64,000 nucleotides of DNA from assembly GCA_905250075.1 (NCBI GenBank), contig CAJNOP010000111.1, positions 478,199-542,198 on the forward strand, read 5' to 3'. The notes beneath the pieces are model-generated. The model was not told the DNA's origin. It saw only the letters and a program-made list of their open reading frames with translations, and did no database searches. This document shows, one piece after another, positions 12,016 to 28,175 of the stretch (its first letter is position 1; each line of letters starts with the position of its first letter). The translations under genes were made by a program, and so were the position numbers. Origin of the DNA: Rotaria sp. Silwood1 (taxonomy: Eukaryota; Rotifera; Eurotatoria; Philodinida; Philodinidae).

Positions 12016-15000
12016 TTAACTAATAATACAATCTTTTTTCCTTCGACCATCATTTGATTTCTTATCTTTTTTATTTGATGTTATTGATTTTTTCATTAAT
12101 GCTGGATTGATTGTATTCGTTCCATGACTACCACATTCATCAACATAACTTATTTTTGTACCATAATTCATTGGTTTTCTAATACGATTTCCATGTATAT
12201 CAAATTGATGATATATTGAATTAAAATCATCTTGTTCATCATCATCATCGGACGATGATGATGAAGATGATCGACGTATTGTTGAAATATTTTTTTGTTT
12301 TGATCTATAACTTATTGTTGGTGAACGTTTATGAATTTTATCTTTATTATCATTATCATCATCAACAAAACGAACATGATGTTGTTTTGTAAATCTTGAT
12401 GAACCATTTAATGAACGTGAACGTGGAAATTGTGATGATATTGTTGAATAAGTTGTTGATTTCGGTCGGGATATAGGATACATAATTTCATTTGAATCGA
12501 AATTTTTTAAACGATTTGTTGGTTGTTCAACTAATGTTTCTTGTGATATTGTTGGATAAGTTTTTACTTTTGATTTTGATATTGATTTACGACTTAAATC
12601 AGGTAATGATGCACGTGATGATTTTGATGTTGAACAATTTGCAATTTCAAGTGTTGCACCATGACGATCAAGTTGTTCAAGATTTAAATCATTATAAAAT
12701 TGTATTGGTTCACGTGAACGACTTCTTGTTATATTTAATTTTTGTTTTTCATGATGATCATTTGTTAATATTGAATTAGGAGATGATTGATATTGAAGAA
12801 ATACTTGTGGTTGATGATTACGATTATAACGACGACTACCAGTACCATCAGATAAATAACCATTATTATAATCACGTTTATATTTTTGAACACCAGCACC
12901 ATCTGATGCATAACCTGTTTGTTCTTTTGTTCTTCGATTTGATATAATTTGTTGTTGTTGATTTGTAGTTTTAGGACGTGCTGGAATAATTCTAACATGT
13001 TGATTTGTATGTGTATATGATGTTGGTATAATATCAGGACTTTGATGAAATCTATTTTGTTGAATTAATTTTGTATTTAAACGATTATTTCGTTGTAATG
13101 CACATTCATTTGAACAAAATAATGCACCATAACGTGGAAAAAAACCACGATTATGAAGTGGTATACGACATGTATAACAATAAAAACAAGCATCAGTTGC
13201 ATGCCAATGTTGAGATTCATGTGCCATTTGTGGTTGATCAGTTTCAATACGTTCACCACATGTATCACAATATTCAGCATACATTGTTTCAAAACAATTT
13301 AAACAATATGGTTGAGTTTGACGCATAACATATCGTTCACCACCTAGACGTTTTTTACAATTTGAACAACAAAAATGATCCATATGCCAACTATAACCTT
13401 CGGCTTCAGTACATTCATCGCCAAAGATGATCTAAATAGATGAAGAGAAAAAAAAAAGAACTTCATTTGTTGTTGTAGTCAACCAAACACATAAAGATAT
13501 CATCATCAACTACACTGACAAATGCTCAATTGTCTATTGATTCAATATTGTATGATAAACAATATGTCTATTTTGACATCTATGAATTAATTCATAGAGT
13601 AAGTATGGGTATGATATATCAACAGTATGAAACATATAACAAAGTTGTCATCACTCACTACCTTACGTCGAAGTGGTAATGGTCTTCTTTCCATATGTAT
13701 ATATATATATATGTAAACGTAAATGTATAGTCAATACAAGTAAACTAATAATTTAACATTGTTTTTTGTGCATATGTATATATATATGTTCAATGTCTAC
13801 GTCTATTTTTGTCGTGCCTATATTATTATCTCTAATGATTATCAAATCAATTATAGTTTCTTTTGAACGACAACTGTTCTCGTCTTTTTTTCTTATTGAT
13901 TAAATATCATGTTTGCAGCTTTTCTTTTCTTTTTTTTTTAAGTAATCATCAATACATACTTCATCACATGCTGTACATCGTGGTTTATATAATTCAGCAT
14001 GATGTCGTCCACAATAAAGTTGACCATCTTTGTAAAAATATATTAAGTTAACAAGAAATTCTTTGCATTGTTTACAAGTAAAACATTGTGGATGCCAAAG
14101 ACCAGTACGGCCGGCTCGTTCGGCAAATACACATATCGAACCTGAGTCAATCAATTTTTGACACTAAAAAAAAACAAAAAGAAAATTAATTACAATCTTT
14201 TTATATTCAACATATGTCTATTATTATAACTGTTGAGATATCTCTCTTTGATTTTACACTTAGTGCCATAGTAAATGGCAAATACACTTGTTGTTCACTA
14301 CAATCAATGAACTTTACATTGTCTATACGTTCAAGACAATTAACTTGATGATGATGATTTTCTTCTATGATGCATATCTATTGGTCATAGTCATCTTTGT
14401 GCGATACCGCCACTCTGTAAGATTAACCGTTCTCGAAAGGTGATCGACATGAATATAATCTAATTTTTCAGTTAGTAAAAGTTGTTTAATCTGTATCGTC
14501 TCTAGATATTGAAATCATGTCTTCGATATGATTAATTTCTACGAAGATTTCACCTACGAATTCGTCAATCTTAAATGTCAAACTTTGAAATATGATATAT
14601 ATTTAGTAAAGTGCTGTGAATTCATTCTTGTGTCGTAACTTGAACATATATTAATCTTTCATCGTAGTAAAATGAAAAAGAAAAAGAATGATATATATAT
14701 ATATATTCTTAAACTTACTCCACGACAGGGTATAGGTGATTGTGTCAATGGTAATTGTCTAGCAGAACCACGACCAAGTGCATTATGTCGTTGTTGTTCA
14801 TTGAATATTCTTAATTCATTTTTTTCATCTTCATTTAATGAACGACAATATTTTGGATCAGAATCATGTGGAGGTAGTTGTTCTTCAAGCATTTTCTATT
14901 ACATAAAAAAAAAAACATCAAATATCCTATCAATAAATCTAATTACTGTTCGATATTTTTCACCAATCGAATTAAGAAATGGAACTTTATCTTCAGGAAA

Positions 15001-15187
15001 ACATTTAAAAAATTGTCGAACCTATATTTAGAAAAGTTATTAAAATTGAACTATGATAAATTATATATATATATATATATGCACTCACTTGTTCTGCTTT
15101 AAGACTTGGTGGACACCAAGCATATTCTTCCAAAGCACATCCAGAATCATCATCACTATTTGATAGACGAGAATGTTGTTGAAGCAT
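12016..15187 (-). CDS. prickle: Prickle-like PET-LIM planar polarity protein
   Basis: Core planar cell polarity protein that acts on the cytoplasmic side of the membrane with Van Gogh. Five exons join in phase: 15187-15089, 15021-14947, 14895-14719, 14163-13960 and 13431-12016, giving 656 aa. Residues about 16-115 form the PET domain ([23 protein letters not shown]). Three LIM domains follow at about 115-305, with the Cys/His zinc ligands in place ([32 protein letters not shown]). The rest is a long, serine- and asparagine-rich tail ending in CIIS, a CaaX box, as in other Prickles, where farnesylation aids membrane targeting. I chose the ATG at 15187; an in-frame ATG at 15208 would add seven residues. 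The order PET, LIM1-3, CaaX is diagnostic and separates it from testin, which lacks the long tail and CaaX box. Confidence 0.93.
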
Positions 15188-18100
15188 TTTTGTATTTATC
15201 AAGATCAATTAAATATCAATACAAATTCTAGAAAGAACACAACAGCGTAATTCATCATGTCTGTGTATGTCTCGTTCATATACGATTGAAAAAGAAGAAG
15301 AAAAGAAAAAGGAGGAAAAGAGATTTATCTCTCTCATCTTTCATAAGACATGAGAACAAAACGAACGATTATGTATGGACTACTAAATCATCAAGATAAC
15401 ATGTTGAACTTTTTTTTCTTTTTTTTTCGAGAAAAAAAAAAAGATGAAATAACAATTGTCATATTAAATAGGTGTTCGTCTAAGGTCAGAGATATACAAA
15501 GAGAAAATTTATTCTCTGACATATCAACGTCAAATTTCAAGAACAATTTGATGGTCATATTCTTTATTTATTTAACGTCAATATAAGAAAAAAAGAAATG
15601 ACAACAGATGTTAAGAAATTTTGAATAATTGGATAATTGACAGGCTCTACATATTGAATGCAATTAGACAAAAATTGTTTAAATAGTTTTATCATAAATG
15701 CATTGTTGAAAATGTAAATATAAACAAACAGCTTTTCTCTTCTTTTGTCTTTCACCTATCTCTTATAACTTGTTTAAAGTTATGATGCAATCATGCGAAG
15801 ATGAGCAGATGATCTCTCTAAGGTATTTTCATTAGTTGACAAGTTCTTGATGAATAAAATAAATATACAATAGAAAAAAGAAACCTGAAAATAAATACAT
15901 GATGAAAGATACGTTAGTTTTTCTTGCACTATGTACTTACAATGAAAAATGTTATTAGTGATGATCAAAGATTTTTCTCTTACTAGTTAGAAGCAATGAA
16001 TGAATGTACAGTATGCTGATTGAGAAACGAGCAAAAACAAGAAATGAGTAGCGGCAGTACAGAAAAAAAAGCATCTAATTAACAATAATCATACGGCATA
16101 GAAAACGCATATAAAAATATGCTTGCATGTATGTTCAGCTAGAAATCATACATAATGCAAACAGTTCATAATAGTTTTGCTTTTATTTTTAATCATTATT
16201 GATTAGAAAATTCGAAATCTATTCCTATTTCTTTTGTTTTTTCTTGATATTTTCTTTACCTTTATATGCTGTTGTCATGCTGTGAATATTGATTTTTGAT
16301 TCCGTTTTCTTTGTCTTTTGTTTTAATAGAAATACATGTGTCGTTCTTTTTCCGGATTCGTTCGTATGCAACTGTGAATATATGGATAGGAAACGAACTG
16401 GACGAACAAAAACGAACAAAGACACAATGTTGCTCGTTCAGCGACACCCGATTCGATCGTGTTGGTGGGGAAGAAAAATATATACGATGGTTCGCCTGCT
16501 ATAGCTACTATATAAACAAAACGATGCTGGTTTGTTCGTTCGTTCGTTCGTTTGTTTCTTTCTATTCTTTTGCACTGTGTTCGCGTCGTGGTGGCGAATA
16601 TTCAAAATTTGCGCCTTCGCTCATCAAATGTGTATGGCGAAACAGAAAGAGAGAGAAAATGTACGAGAGCATAAGTAAAAGAAACGAAAAGAAGCGAACA
16701 AGAGAAAGATTGTTCAACGAGTTATTGCTTGTGCAAACAGCTGTCGAAAGGCGTAGCGCCATGCTTTGATGTTTCTCCCACTCGACATTCGAGCGTGAAC
16801 ATTTTTTTTCATCTCCACCCCTTCTGGTCATCAGATCTATTAAATGAATGAAGAAGTGTGACATATCGAAACAAAAACGCAAAACGGACACTTATTCGAG
16901 AAAAAGAAAAGCATTTGACTCTTTATAGGTTGAAAGAGTATGTCTTGTTTTTCTTTACTCAAGTATAGTATACTAGATCAAGAGGTCGGTTACGTGTCAA
17001 TCTACATGTAGACATGTGTCAACAAGAACCTATTCTTGTATTTACATCTAAAAAAAAAAGTGTGAACTGGTATATAGAATGATTCTGATATGTACTGAAT
17101 TCTTTTACCTTTTGGAAGAATTTATGATATGAAAAGAACAAGAAATATAGATAGATGTTCTTGAATATAATACTTTATGTTTGTCTTTAAAAAACAAAAA
17201 AAAACTTGATATCTAACTAGAAAAACAAAGAAGTTGAAGTATTTGTAATAAGAAATTCGATTGTGATCATACAATTAGCATTAACAAAACTAGTTAGTTG
17301 TTCTTCTTCATTGCTAATCATTTACATAAGCTTTCATGCATTTCAATGACTCGAAGCTAGATGCTTATCAAAAATATTCATTGATTGTATTCATCACCTT
17401 GATATTTGCTATTCATGTAAAATATACATAAAAGAGAAAATGCCTTTAAGAAGCCATATACAATCATCACAATCAGAGAGGCAAATATGGAACATTCACC
17501 GCTCTTACATTCAATCGAACATTAAATGCAATATTCTATAAAAAAAGAAGAAAGTTAGAAGCAACATTTGAGTTCATTGGAAACGTTTTTTTTTTATAAT
17601 TCAAATGTAAAATAATCTGCAAGTTTTATTCAGTAATAAAACAGCGTTATAAGAATAAGATTTACATGGAGGCACATTGAATTGCAAAACTGTTCATATT
17701 TTTTTAGAAAGGTTTTCTTTTGTCAGTTGACTTTATCAAGAAAAAAGTATCAATTAAATTTCTGATTGGTAAAAAAAATACTATTAGAGCTGTAATCATG
17801 ACACCATCGAGTGGATATTTTCGGTACATCAAAGTAGCCATTTTTCACTCATGTTGACTTGATCAAACTTGAGTCGATCATCATTGTATTTTATTAAATA
17901 TATGATTCTCTATCTTTTAGTATAATTTGTAAAAGAAGTTTGACTGATTCGTTGAGATGAAAACATACGCAAATTTTGGAGAATATTTTTTTTAGATGTG
18001 TCTCATATGAATATGATAGGGGCATAAAGTCGCTGTTGACTAATTTTTGAATGAAAGGATATTCAATGTTAAAAATTTGGCTTTGCAGACGTCAGACATG

Positions 18101-18340
18101 GATGCATTAAATTTACAAAACAAAAATAAAATTTTCCTTTATTAACTATCTCGTATATTAGCATGATACTCGATAGCGTCATAATTTCTCTGTTTGTACT
18201 GTGAATTAATATCATATAGTGTCTGGTAAAGTATGAATGACTTCTGAGTTGTTTCAACAGCAAATAATTGTGTTTTCATATGCCAGACCTTCATTGGCTC
18301 ACATCCATTGGGTACTTGACCAAAATCGAGCTCGAAAGTG
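15188..18340. promoter_or_regulatory. Upstream region of prickle
   Basis: About 4 kb separate the prickle start from the 3' end of PFKFB. The part 16440-16850 is richer in G and C, with a GTTC microsatellite at about 16528-16552 and overlapping ORFs on both strands. That pattern suits a promoter or untranslated leader better than coding sequence. No specific site can be named. Confidence 0.3.
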
Positions 18341-19144
18341 TCAATACTGGATCTGAGATTTTAGGAAAGGAAAGCGATCATAGTCGTAAAATCTGTTTTG
18401 AAGTCCATTAGAGATCGTATAAGTTCGTGTCTGAACGTTTTCTGCTGACAAAAAAAAACGAAAAATATTTCGAAAAGAAGGGGCAGTTACCATCAGTGAA
18501 GAGTTCTTCGAGTTTGGATCTGAGACCAAGCCGATGGTCTCCATCCTGGTATTCTCCTCTGAATCCATCACTGAAATACTTGATGAATTTGGATTTGTGC
18601 GTCTTTCTTTCAAATCAAATATGACGAGATTCTCTACTTGTATTATTTGGTAACTATCATCTTTCATGATAATGTAAAAAGAATGAAACAACAACCAGAA
18701 GACATATTCGATTTCCAGACTATCAATAGTATAGGAGGCAAGAATCGAAAGCATTTGTAATGTTTGAGAGAATTTCTATAATGAATATATGATTAATACC
18801 TGTTATATTTCTTTAATATGAAATAAATTTTATATAACTTCAACGACAAAAAATGAATTTTATTTTATTTTAATATATAATACATAATATCTAAATATAC
18901 GACACAATTGTGCTATATTTCATTTTTCTTTTTCAAACAAAACAACAGCAAACCACAAAAACATTTCTGACAAACGAACCGGAAGAAAAAACAAACCGTT
19001 GGTAATAGAAATAGCACAATGATAATTAATATTATAAAGTGGCAAAAAAAAAAAGAACAATCACAATCACAATCATTTTCCGTTATTTTTTCGATTTAAT
19101 ATTTTTTTTTTTTCTTTTTTGTATATAAAAAAAAATGTTTTTTT

Positions 19145-22368
<3,224 letters not shown>

Positions 22369-23342
22369 AGCTCACTTTTTTCAACGTATAAAAAACACAC
22401 TTTGCAAACGTTCTATTTTTATTATATGAAAAGAAAAAGGTATCGCCAGATGAGATTGTCTCACTATTTAGTGATAATGTGGCAATAGTGGCGATCGGAA
22501 AAAGAAAAACAAGTGCCGTTTTTTCTTCTTTCGTTCTTGTTTTTTTTTCTCCTCGAACAAAGTGTAGCGTAAAAAAAAATTGACATTTTCATTTTTATCG
22601 TACGTGTCATGTACTAAAAGACTGCAGAATTTATTTTGAAATGAAATAAAACAGTGAGGGATCATGAATGTTTTATTTTTTGCCAAATATAGCCCTTACG
22701 ATTGGGCATACAATTTTATGTTTGTCTTTTTTCCTTTTCCTAGGAAGAGTGAAGATTTAGTAAATAAACTGCTAAAATTCTATTGTTCGTATACTAAAAT
22801 CAATGCGTTCTATGCTTTCTTTTTTTTTCTCATCTCTATAGTAACTGTAGTATGAAGTTTTAAAGAAGTGTCTAAACTATAAACTCAACAGAAAGAAACA
22901 ATGAAAATATATATGTCTCCAACAATAGTCGTCATTTGGTTTTATTCACTGAATGAGTAAATATCATGATAGAAAAAGAAATACATGTGATACGCACAAG
23001 TGCACATGAATAACAACGTCATTAATTTGTATATTAATATTTCTTCTCTGTTTGTCAATTTTAGACACACGAAGATAAGAAAAATACAACAAATCATTCA
23101 TTTGAAATACGACTTTGTATTTTAGTTATGCAAGATATTTGGTTAGCAATCGCACGATAAGCAAGAAAATATTACCTACCCATTTATTGTATTTAGCTGT
23201 CTCAAAACACAACATATATGAGCACAACTAGTGACAAAATTTTGGAGTATAAGACAAGAGATTAATAAAATATAGCCTTAATATATATGTAAATATAAAA
23301 ATATTGGAAATAGCAGCGATCAAAAATCATTTATATAATTAC
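22369..23342. promoter_or_regulatory. Leader and putative proximal promoter of PFKFB
   Basis: Lies between the MLKPSD first exon and the upstream alternative exon, so it is intronic for one transcript and promoter for the other. Short ORFs here show no protein character. Confidence 0.3.
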
Positions 23343-24323
23343 CTTTTGAAGGTATGGGTACATTCTCAAAGGTTGCTGGTCGATTGACAAGCGATGATGA
23401 TGATGATATGAGACCGCCATTTCTAAATCAAATACAAATCAAGTTTTTATTAATGTTCTTGAAGTTTCTTGAAATATTTTTCAAATGCCAGGGAGAGTTT
23501 CTTGGAATTCGATGAAAAGAAATATAGTTATCGGTTCTGTTTTCATTATTCATATCAAGAACTTACTAACCGATTTACCGTTGATTAGATAAGCTATATA
23601 AAAAAAAAATCAATTTCTATCATGACTCCGACGAAAGTCTACAAGATATAATCAATGACAACAAGCTATAGATTTCATTTCGATTTCATCAGATTTTAAA
23701 TATCAGTTAACCATAATTTAAAAATAGGGATAAACTTTATAAGTACATTGTTTCACTTCTGCAATAATCGAAAGTATTTGTCGATCGTAATCTATTGAGA
23801 TTATTACTATTGGAAAAGACGATTAAAACATAAATAGATGTTTCGATATTTACTGTATTCTTTATCATCAATCATAACTACTTTTCTAAAGTCTATTGGA
23901 TAAACTTTGTAATCGAATACGAAACTTTTTCATTCTCAAAAATCTTTCGGTAACGTGTCCTAAGAAATTCATCTGTGAATAAGTCTCTATTTTCTAAATC
24001 ATTTAAAAACATGCATTCAAAAACCAAAATAAAATTTGCGCATATGTCAGTATTTATTTCAAATAGATTTGTACAAAATTAAAATAATACAATTCAATAT
24101 CTTAATTCAGTCTAATGCGAAATGACTGAGTAAGTCACAGTCTCTACAATATCCATGCATATGAGACAATATTCTGCTGATAACACACGACAAAACAGCA
24201 AATATCAATATAACATGCTGAATGAAAAAAAAAAGCCATAGCCATTATCACCTGGCAAAGGTTACCAAGCACAAATCTCGTGATATTAGAATGAAAAACA
24301 TAATCATACACTTACAGCATCAT
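23343..24323 (-). CDS. PFKFB: Alternative 5' exons of PFKFB (distal start)
   Basis: A micro-exon at 24323-24316 reads ATG ATG CT and is followed by a good donor, GTAAGT. A second exon at 23422-23343 begins after TTTAG and ends AAAAG/GTAATT. Together they give 88 nt, leaving phase 1, the same phase in which the annotated first exon (22368-22212) joins the common exon at 22089. The encoded start is MMLNGGLISSSSSLVNRPAT and then FENVPIPSK, which runs into ACRDRL of the common part. This matches the usual picture of PFKFB genes with several promoters and variable N termini. No transcript evidence is available; the call rests on splice sites and phase alone. Confidence 0.5.
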
Positions 24324-24760
24324 TTTAATAACTTGCTGGTTTTCTTTTTGTATTTTGTTTGCTTAAGATAATAATCTGAATTGAAGAGAGTTAATCGATC
24401 GTATTAAAATATTGTTCGTTTTCTTTTTTTTTTTTGTCAAAAAGTTTGTTAAAAATAAAAAAAAAAAGAAACGTATACAAGTCGTAAGAGTATTTATTCT
24501 TTTTTTTTTTCGTGACGATTGACATGTATATAATTTATTTACATACGTTGGTGGTGTGGAAAGAAAAAGACAGAAAATAAATTCATATATATATGTATAA
24601 TAAGACGCATTGAAAGAAAAAGCTACCGTACAATGAGAGAAGCAAAGATCACACTAGTAATATTGTTTTTTTGTTTTTAATTATTTTGTGCTTACGAATT
24701 TACGTTGGCACTGTTCTTGAATATATGTGTTTGTTAAGAAGAAAGAAAAAGAAAACATTC

Positions 24761-27153
24761 TCAAAGTTTTACATGCATTAAATGTGATTCACTACTAGTT
24801 CCAGATGGATTCTTTTTATACGATGTTGAATGTTCAATATCATCTGATGTTGATGAATTAAATTGTTCAACAAGATCTTTTGCTAATGCAAGAATTGCTT
24901 CATCATTACGATGAAATTTTGTTTGAATTAATTCCTTTTGTTGTACAACATCGTATGTCACCAAATATACTAAAAAGATAAATAGAGAAAATAAATATTT
25001 TCATGATATATGACATTTTTAAATTGGTTTTTTCTTTTTTGCTTATGAAGTAAAAATTAATTCGATCAGATTTTAATGTAGTTGTATAAGACTGTTAGTT
25101 TTTCATTGCCCTATCAAGAGGAAATATATATAAATGTGTACGTGTACTCAAAGCGATCGTTTGTAATTCTGACTTAATAGTAATATCGAAACCATCGGGA
25201 CTAGAAAGCGGAAAAAAACAAAGCAACAACAGAAATAAAGTTTAATCTATGCTAAATCGATTGTGACTATATTTATTGAACTAAATTTCGATCATGAAAA
25301 AAAATATTCAAGAAGTATTTTTATAAAATACGATGATTAATTGTTGTTAAATGATGAAGGAGAAAAATTCGATCTTGTCTGTCTCATAGACTCAAGATAA
25401 AATTTTTTAGTCGAAATCTTAAGATTTATAAGGTTTTCACCAGTCGGCTACATTCGTTAATTAAATCATATGAATAGTTTTATTTGACCTTGAAGTCTTC
25501 AATAATTTAATTCAGCAACAACAAAAAAAATAGGAACTAAATTAATCGTGAACTTAAGATTGATAAGAATAAAAAATAACTATGAGATAATAGAGATGGG
25601 ATTTGTTCGGCTGTATTTGAAATCAAAACGATCGAGTTTTTAAAAAGTTCAAATCGATCTCGGTTCAATCTGAAAACGATCATGTCTCTATGATATAAAT
25701 ACAACAAGATACATCTGTTCTATCTCAGCGTATGATAAAAGAAAAACCTTACGGATTAGAATATCGACCTATCATTTACTTATTCTCTAGTCATCTGACA
25801 TATTAGCTTTTATTTAAAATAGAAAGTCATAAATCGATAAACATTCTATCTAAATCTTAGTGGCGTAACCAGAAAAAAGTCGTAGGAGAAACAAGAATGC
25901 CTTGATTTATGATATAAGGTATTGCCTAATGACAGATTCAATAGCTCGATATCTTCCCTACAAACTAATACTAGCTGCACTTCTAAACAGAAGATGAGTC
26001 TGAGATAGAGTTCTTACGCTCCATTGCTTGAACTCCCTATGCAAATCATGGCTGTGCAGTCAAGAATTTTCCGAAGGTGGTATACATCAACAGAAAAATA
26101 ATTATTCGTTTAGAGAAGTTTTTCTTTTATTTATACCCTCTTCGAGGTGTTTCTTTAGTCAAGGAAGATTCATAGACACTCTCGTCCCTGACATACACTA
26201 ACTAATCACACGAGCGAGTATATATCATAACGTAATCAACATGCTATCGAACGAATAATCAGAAACTAGCAGACGCTACTGACTTGTCCAAGGACATTTC
26301 ATGGCTGTTGATGTCAAGGTTTGGATACAGTACCTTGTTGACGTGTGTCAAACAATCTAAACACTTAACTATGACAGTAAGTTGTAGGCGAGAAGAACTT
26401 AAACTCTTGCCTGTGTCTATAATGGGGCGAAGACCTTCTGATAATACTCCTACAAGAAGCTAAAGCTTCCTTCTAAACAACACTTATTCATTTTATTGAA
26501 GAAGCTCTAGTTTTAAACTAATACTTATGTTACTATTAAATCTTTTCTTTTAAAACAAAAGAAAAAAAACAAACTATGTTTTGTATTATGATTCATACGA
26601 TAATATTTAAATTTCCAATCAAATTTGAAAATAGTCTTTTCATCTTACCAGGATCATAATGTAAATTATCATACAAAAGAAAAACTCGATAAGGAAAATG
26701 TCGATCTTCACCAAAATAATCAATACGTCCTCCACATTCGGTATTAATAACACATATTTCAGTTTCATATTCTTGTGTTAATATAGCTAATTCAATTCCA
26801 CCACCCCATGAATCATCTTAAAAATTTAATATAAATATAGATTAATACAAAAAAACAAAAGAAATCATCTTCTTTTTTGTTTTTGTTCCTTACCTCTTCG
26901 AATCCATTTTGAATATTCCAAATTTGTTCGACCTAACATAGCTTCGGAATAAGTTATTTGATCTGATTCTATTTTTGATGCAACTAAATTACGTAAATAT
27001 TTATTTGATGCTAAATCTAATTTTCCTGAATGTAAAACAAAATAAATCGATGAAAAAAGACAACTATTATCAGCTGGCACAGAAAATCTTATAAGTTGTC
27101 CAATAAGAGATTTTTTTGTTGATAAATTATTTGTTGTTTTTGCTTGAATTAAA

Positions 27154-27184
<31 letters not shown>

Positions 27185-27596
27185 CTTCTGGATTAAGTGA
27201 TGATGATGCGGTTGAATGAAAACAATCTGAATTATTTAATGAACTTGCGGTATGATCATCATTAGTTGATACATCATCATTATCTTCTTGTTGACAAAGT
27301 ATTAATTCAGTTAAATCAATATAAAGTTCTTCATTACTTGATAAACCATATTTATCAAATGTTATTGATGCATCATAATGTGTATTATTATAATTATTAT
27401 TTATCGGATAAAGTAATGAATAACCATTAGATCCATTTCGATAAATTGATATATGTAATAATTGATCAACTGTTAAGTGTAAATCATGTGCAATTTGTTT
27501 TAATAAATCAATAATACGATATCGAGCAGCAATTTGCATACGATGATATTTATTTGGTTTAAGACGAATAAGAATTCGTAATAAAGGACCAGCCAT
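24761..27596 (-). CDS. YOD1: YOD1/OTU1-type deubiquitinase
   Basis: OTU-family cysteine protease that trims ubiquitin chains on p97/VCP clients in ER-associated degradation. Three exons join in phase: 27596-26894, 26816-26649 and 24969-24761, giving 359 aa. Residues 1-100 form a UBX-like ubiquitin fold, which in the family binds p97. A serine/asparagine-rich linker with an S run (about 139-148) follows. The OTU domain starts near 165 with the catalytic motif PADNSCLF (Asp176, Cys179), continues through WGGGIELAIL and RIDYFGED, and ends with the catalytic His287 in NLHYDP. The C terminus stops at MHVKL with no C2H2 zinc finger, although human YOD1 and yeast Otu1 have one. The second intron (1679 nt) is long for this genome. 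The start ATG follows an AT-rich leader; no upstream in-frame ATG competes. Confidence 0.9.
24970..26648 (-). other. Long intron 2 of the OTU gene
   Basis: No exon was found inside. The part about 25980-26480 is visibly less AT-rich than its surroundings and is bounded by the 10-mer CTTCTAAACA at 25980-25989 and 26470-26479. It could be a small insertion such as a solo LTR, but no TG...CA ends or other proof were seen. Confidence 0.3.
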
Positions 27597-28171
27597 TTTT
27601 TCTTTTTAATTAAAGTTAATATTCAATTAAATAAATCTAAAATAAGATACGTGATGCTATGTCTTGTGATGCACGCGCTTATTTATATTAAAAGACGACG
27701 TTTGTTGTTTATTATTTGATCGTTCGATATATAGATTTTTATTAGTCATTAATAACCAATTAAATTTTATTTATTAACCACTGAAATGTTAAGTTAATTT
27801 ATATATTATTGATATCTTTCTTAAACGTTTTAGTTTATTAATTTTTTAAATTATATTTTATAAACGACTACTTTGCTTCTTATACTATCCCATATGAAGA
27901 AGATGTCACTAAAACCAAGAAAAAATATATATCTTCTTTTGATTTAAAGATCCAAACTAGTGATGGCGCCACACATGGGCTTAGAAGTTTTATAGAACAA
28001 AAAAGGATTATCTTTCATTAATAGATTTTGTCGAATAGCTGACAAAATATTTAGTCCTAGTTTTACGCTTAGTAATACATTTACTAGCGAAAAATTTGAT
28101 ATCATATTGTAGTATTGTCAATACTCTAGGGACATCTTGCTCGATCTGCATGACGTCTAATATTCTTCCTC
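27597..28171. promoter_or_regulatory. Upstream region of the OTU gene
   Basis: AT-rich flank between the OTU start codon and the inverted-repeat element. No coding sequence was seen; it presumably holds the promoter. Confidence 0.3.
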
Positions 28172-28175
28172 TTAA

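Noticed and set aside
12492-13328. Plus-strand and off-frame ORFs inside prickle's last exon
   Set aside because: Low-complexity shadows of the real coding frame.
16225-16891. Overlapping ORFs of up to 157 codons on both strands
   Set aside because: They overlap each other on both strands, lack domains and splice partners, and lie in a GC-richer promoter-like region.
18341-18754. Minus ORF of 137 codons
   Set aside because: No recognised motif, weak protein character, and an overlapping ORF on the other strand. It could be a relic, but I cannot support it.
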